The position numbers were made by a program, and so were the translations under genes. From contig JANJWO010000054.1 in the NCBI GenBank assembly GCA_024709485.1, positions 1 through 38,954 on the forward strand: DNA of 38,954 bases, in the 5' to 3' direction. The notes beneath the pieces were generated by a model, which did no database searches, was not told the origin of the DNA, and saw only the letters and a list, made by a program, of their open reading frames with translations. The stretch is from Hydrogenophilaceae bacterium. GTDB taxonomy: Bacteria; Pseudomonadota; Gammaproteobacteria; Burkholderiales; Thiobacillaceae. Positions 38,641 to 38,954 of the stretch are shown here, piece after piece (position 1 is the stretch's first letter; every line of letters starts with the position of its first letter).

Positions 38641-38907
38641 TCAGCGCGCCGCCGCCAGCGCCCCCAGCTCCCAGCGCGCGCCGGCCTTGTTCACCGGCAG
38701 GTAGCCTTCGCTGCCCGACAGGTCGGTGCCGTTCAGGTAATAGGCGCCCGCCCGCTCGTTCGGATTGTCGACACGGTAGCCCAGCAGGCCCGCGATCAGC
38801 TTGCCCATTTCGTAGTGGGTGGGGTTGATCAGCCGGCGCGCCGCTTCGAGCTGGGCGGCCTCGCCGTGGGGCGGGGAGAAAAATAAAGGGACCCCCGCCC
38901 CCAACAC
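38641..38907 (-). CDS. Hypothetical protein (88 residues), uncertain start
   Basis: An 88-residue frame read leftward, ending ...SEGYLPVNKAGARWELGALAAAR. It starts at GTG 38907, with GGGGAG six bases before it; the frame is closed by a TAG at 38937-38935, so it does not continue out of the window in this frame. The N-terminal MLGAGVPLFFSPPHGEA is not a normal signal peptide, and the rest (LEAARRLINPTHYEMGKLIAGLLGYRV) looks like a folded-domain fragment. It could be the C-terminal part of a longer gene broken by a frameshift beyond 38907. I do not recognise it. Confidence 0.4.
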   Translation of the reverse strand: MLGAGVPLFFSPPHGEAAQLEAARRLINPTHYEMGKLIAGLLGYRVDNPNERAGAYYLNGTDLSGSEGYLPVNKAGARWELGALAAAR

Positions 38908-38954
38908 GGGCCGCTCCCCGATTTCTATTCCCTTCTACGTCGTGGGCGCCGGCG

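Overview
The window is a high-GC chromosomal segment, most likely from a betaproteobacterium. I infer this from three things: the complete Gram-negative order of the division and cell-wall (dcw) cluster, an rnpB gene directly upstream of mraZ, and lpxC and secA downstream of ftsZ. No database search was possible, so the taxonomic call is an inference. A DNPR motif in MurE points to meso-diaminopimelate peptidoglycan.

Layout. 1-5597: a leftward operon yraN, SIS isomerase (gmhA/diaA type), dolP-like lipoprotein, rfaE2 and ubiD (cut by the window edge) is joined by ATGA overlaps. rsmI diverges from it with only 16 bp between starts. Then comes a leftward pair encoding a dihaem cytochrome c fused to DUF302 and a separate secreted DUF302 protein. 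5598-8178: a 40-bp perfect palindrome, pyrC, two small genes (one apparently truncated), the RNase P RNA gene, and a textbook promoter overlapped by MraZ-type direct repeats. 8179-26026: mraZ-rsmH-ftsL-ftsI-murE-murF-mraY-murD-ftsW-murG-murC-murB-ddl-ftsQ-ftsA-ftsZ, all rightward and mostly overlapping by 1-11 bases.

26027-32045: an insertion of accessory genes between ftsZ and lpxC, which are often adjacent in related bacteria. It holds a Memo-AMMECR1 fusion and its radical SAM partner (the functionally unassigned 'AmmeMemoRadiSam' set), an alpha/beta hydrolase, a convergent phosphoribosyltransferase, archease and the RNA ligase RtcB. 32046-38954: lpxC, a 59-residue membrane protein too short for most gene callers, a FecR/DUF6600-like secreted protein, a DciA-like DUF721 gene divergent from secA, and a small uncertain gene at the edge.

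The cell-wall genes form one biosynthetic line. MurB/C/D/E/F and Ddl build UDP-MurNAc-pentapeptide, MraY and MurG make lipid II, and FtsW/FtsI polymerise and cross-link it at a septum organised by FtsZ, FtsA, FtsQ and FtsL. LpxC (lipid A) and GmhA/RfaE2 (heptose) serve the outer membrane.

Most noteworthy. (1) An RNase P RNA that seems to lack helices P13 and P14. (2) Palindromic dispersed-repeat-like elements in four gaps of or next to the dcw cluster, three of them with arms made of 9-bp tandem units, plus a further repeat-like block read in frame inside murF. (3) The Memo-AMMECR1/radical SAM and archease/RtcB island between ftsZ and lpxC. (4) The cytochrome c-DUF302 fusion next to a second DUF302 gene. 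(5) Several perfect palindromes with no assigned role.
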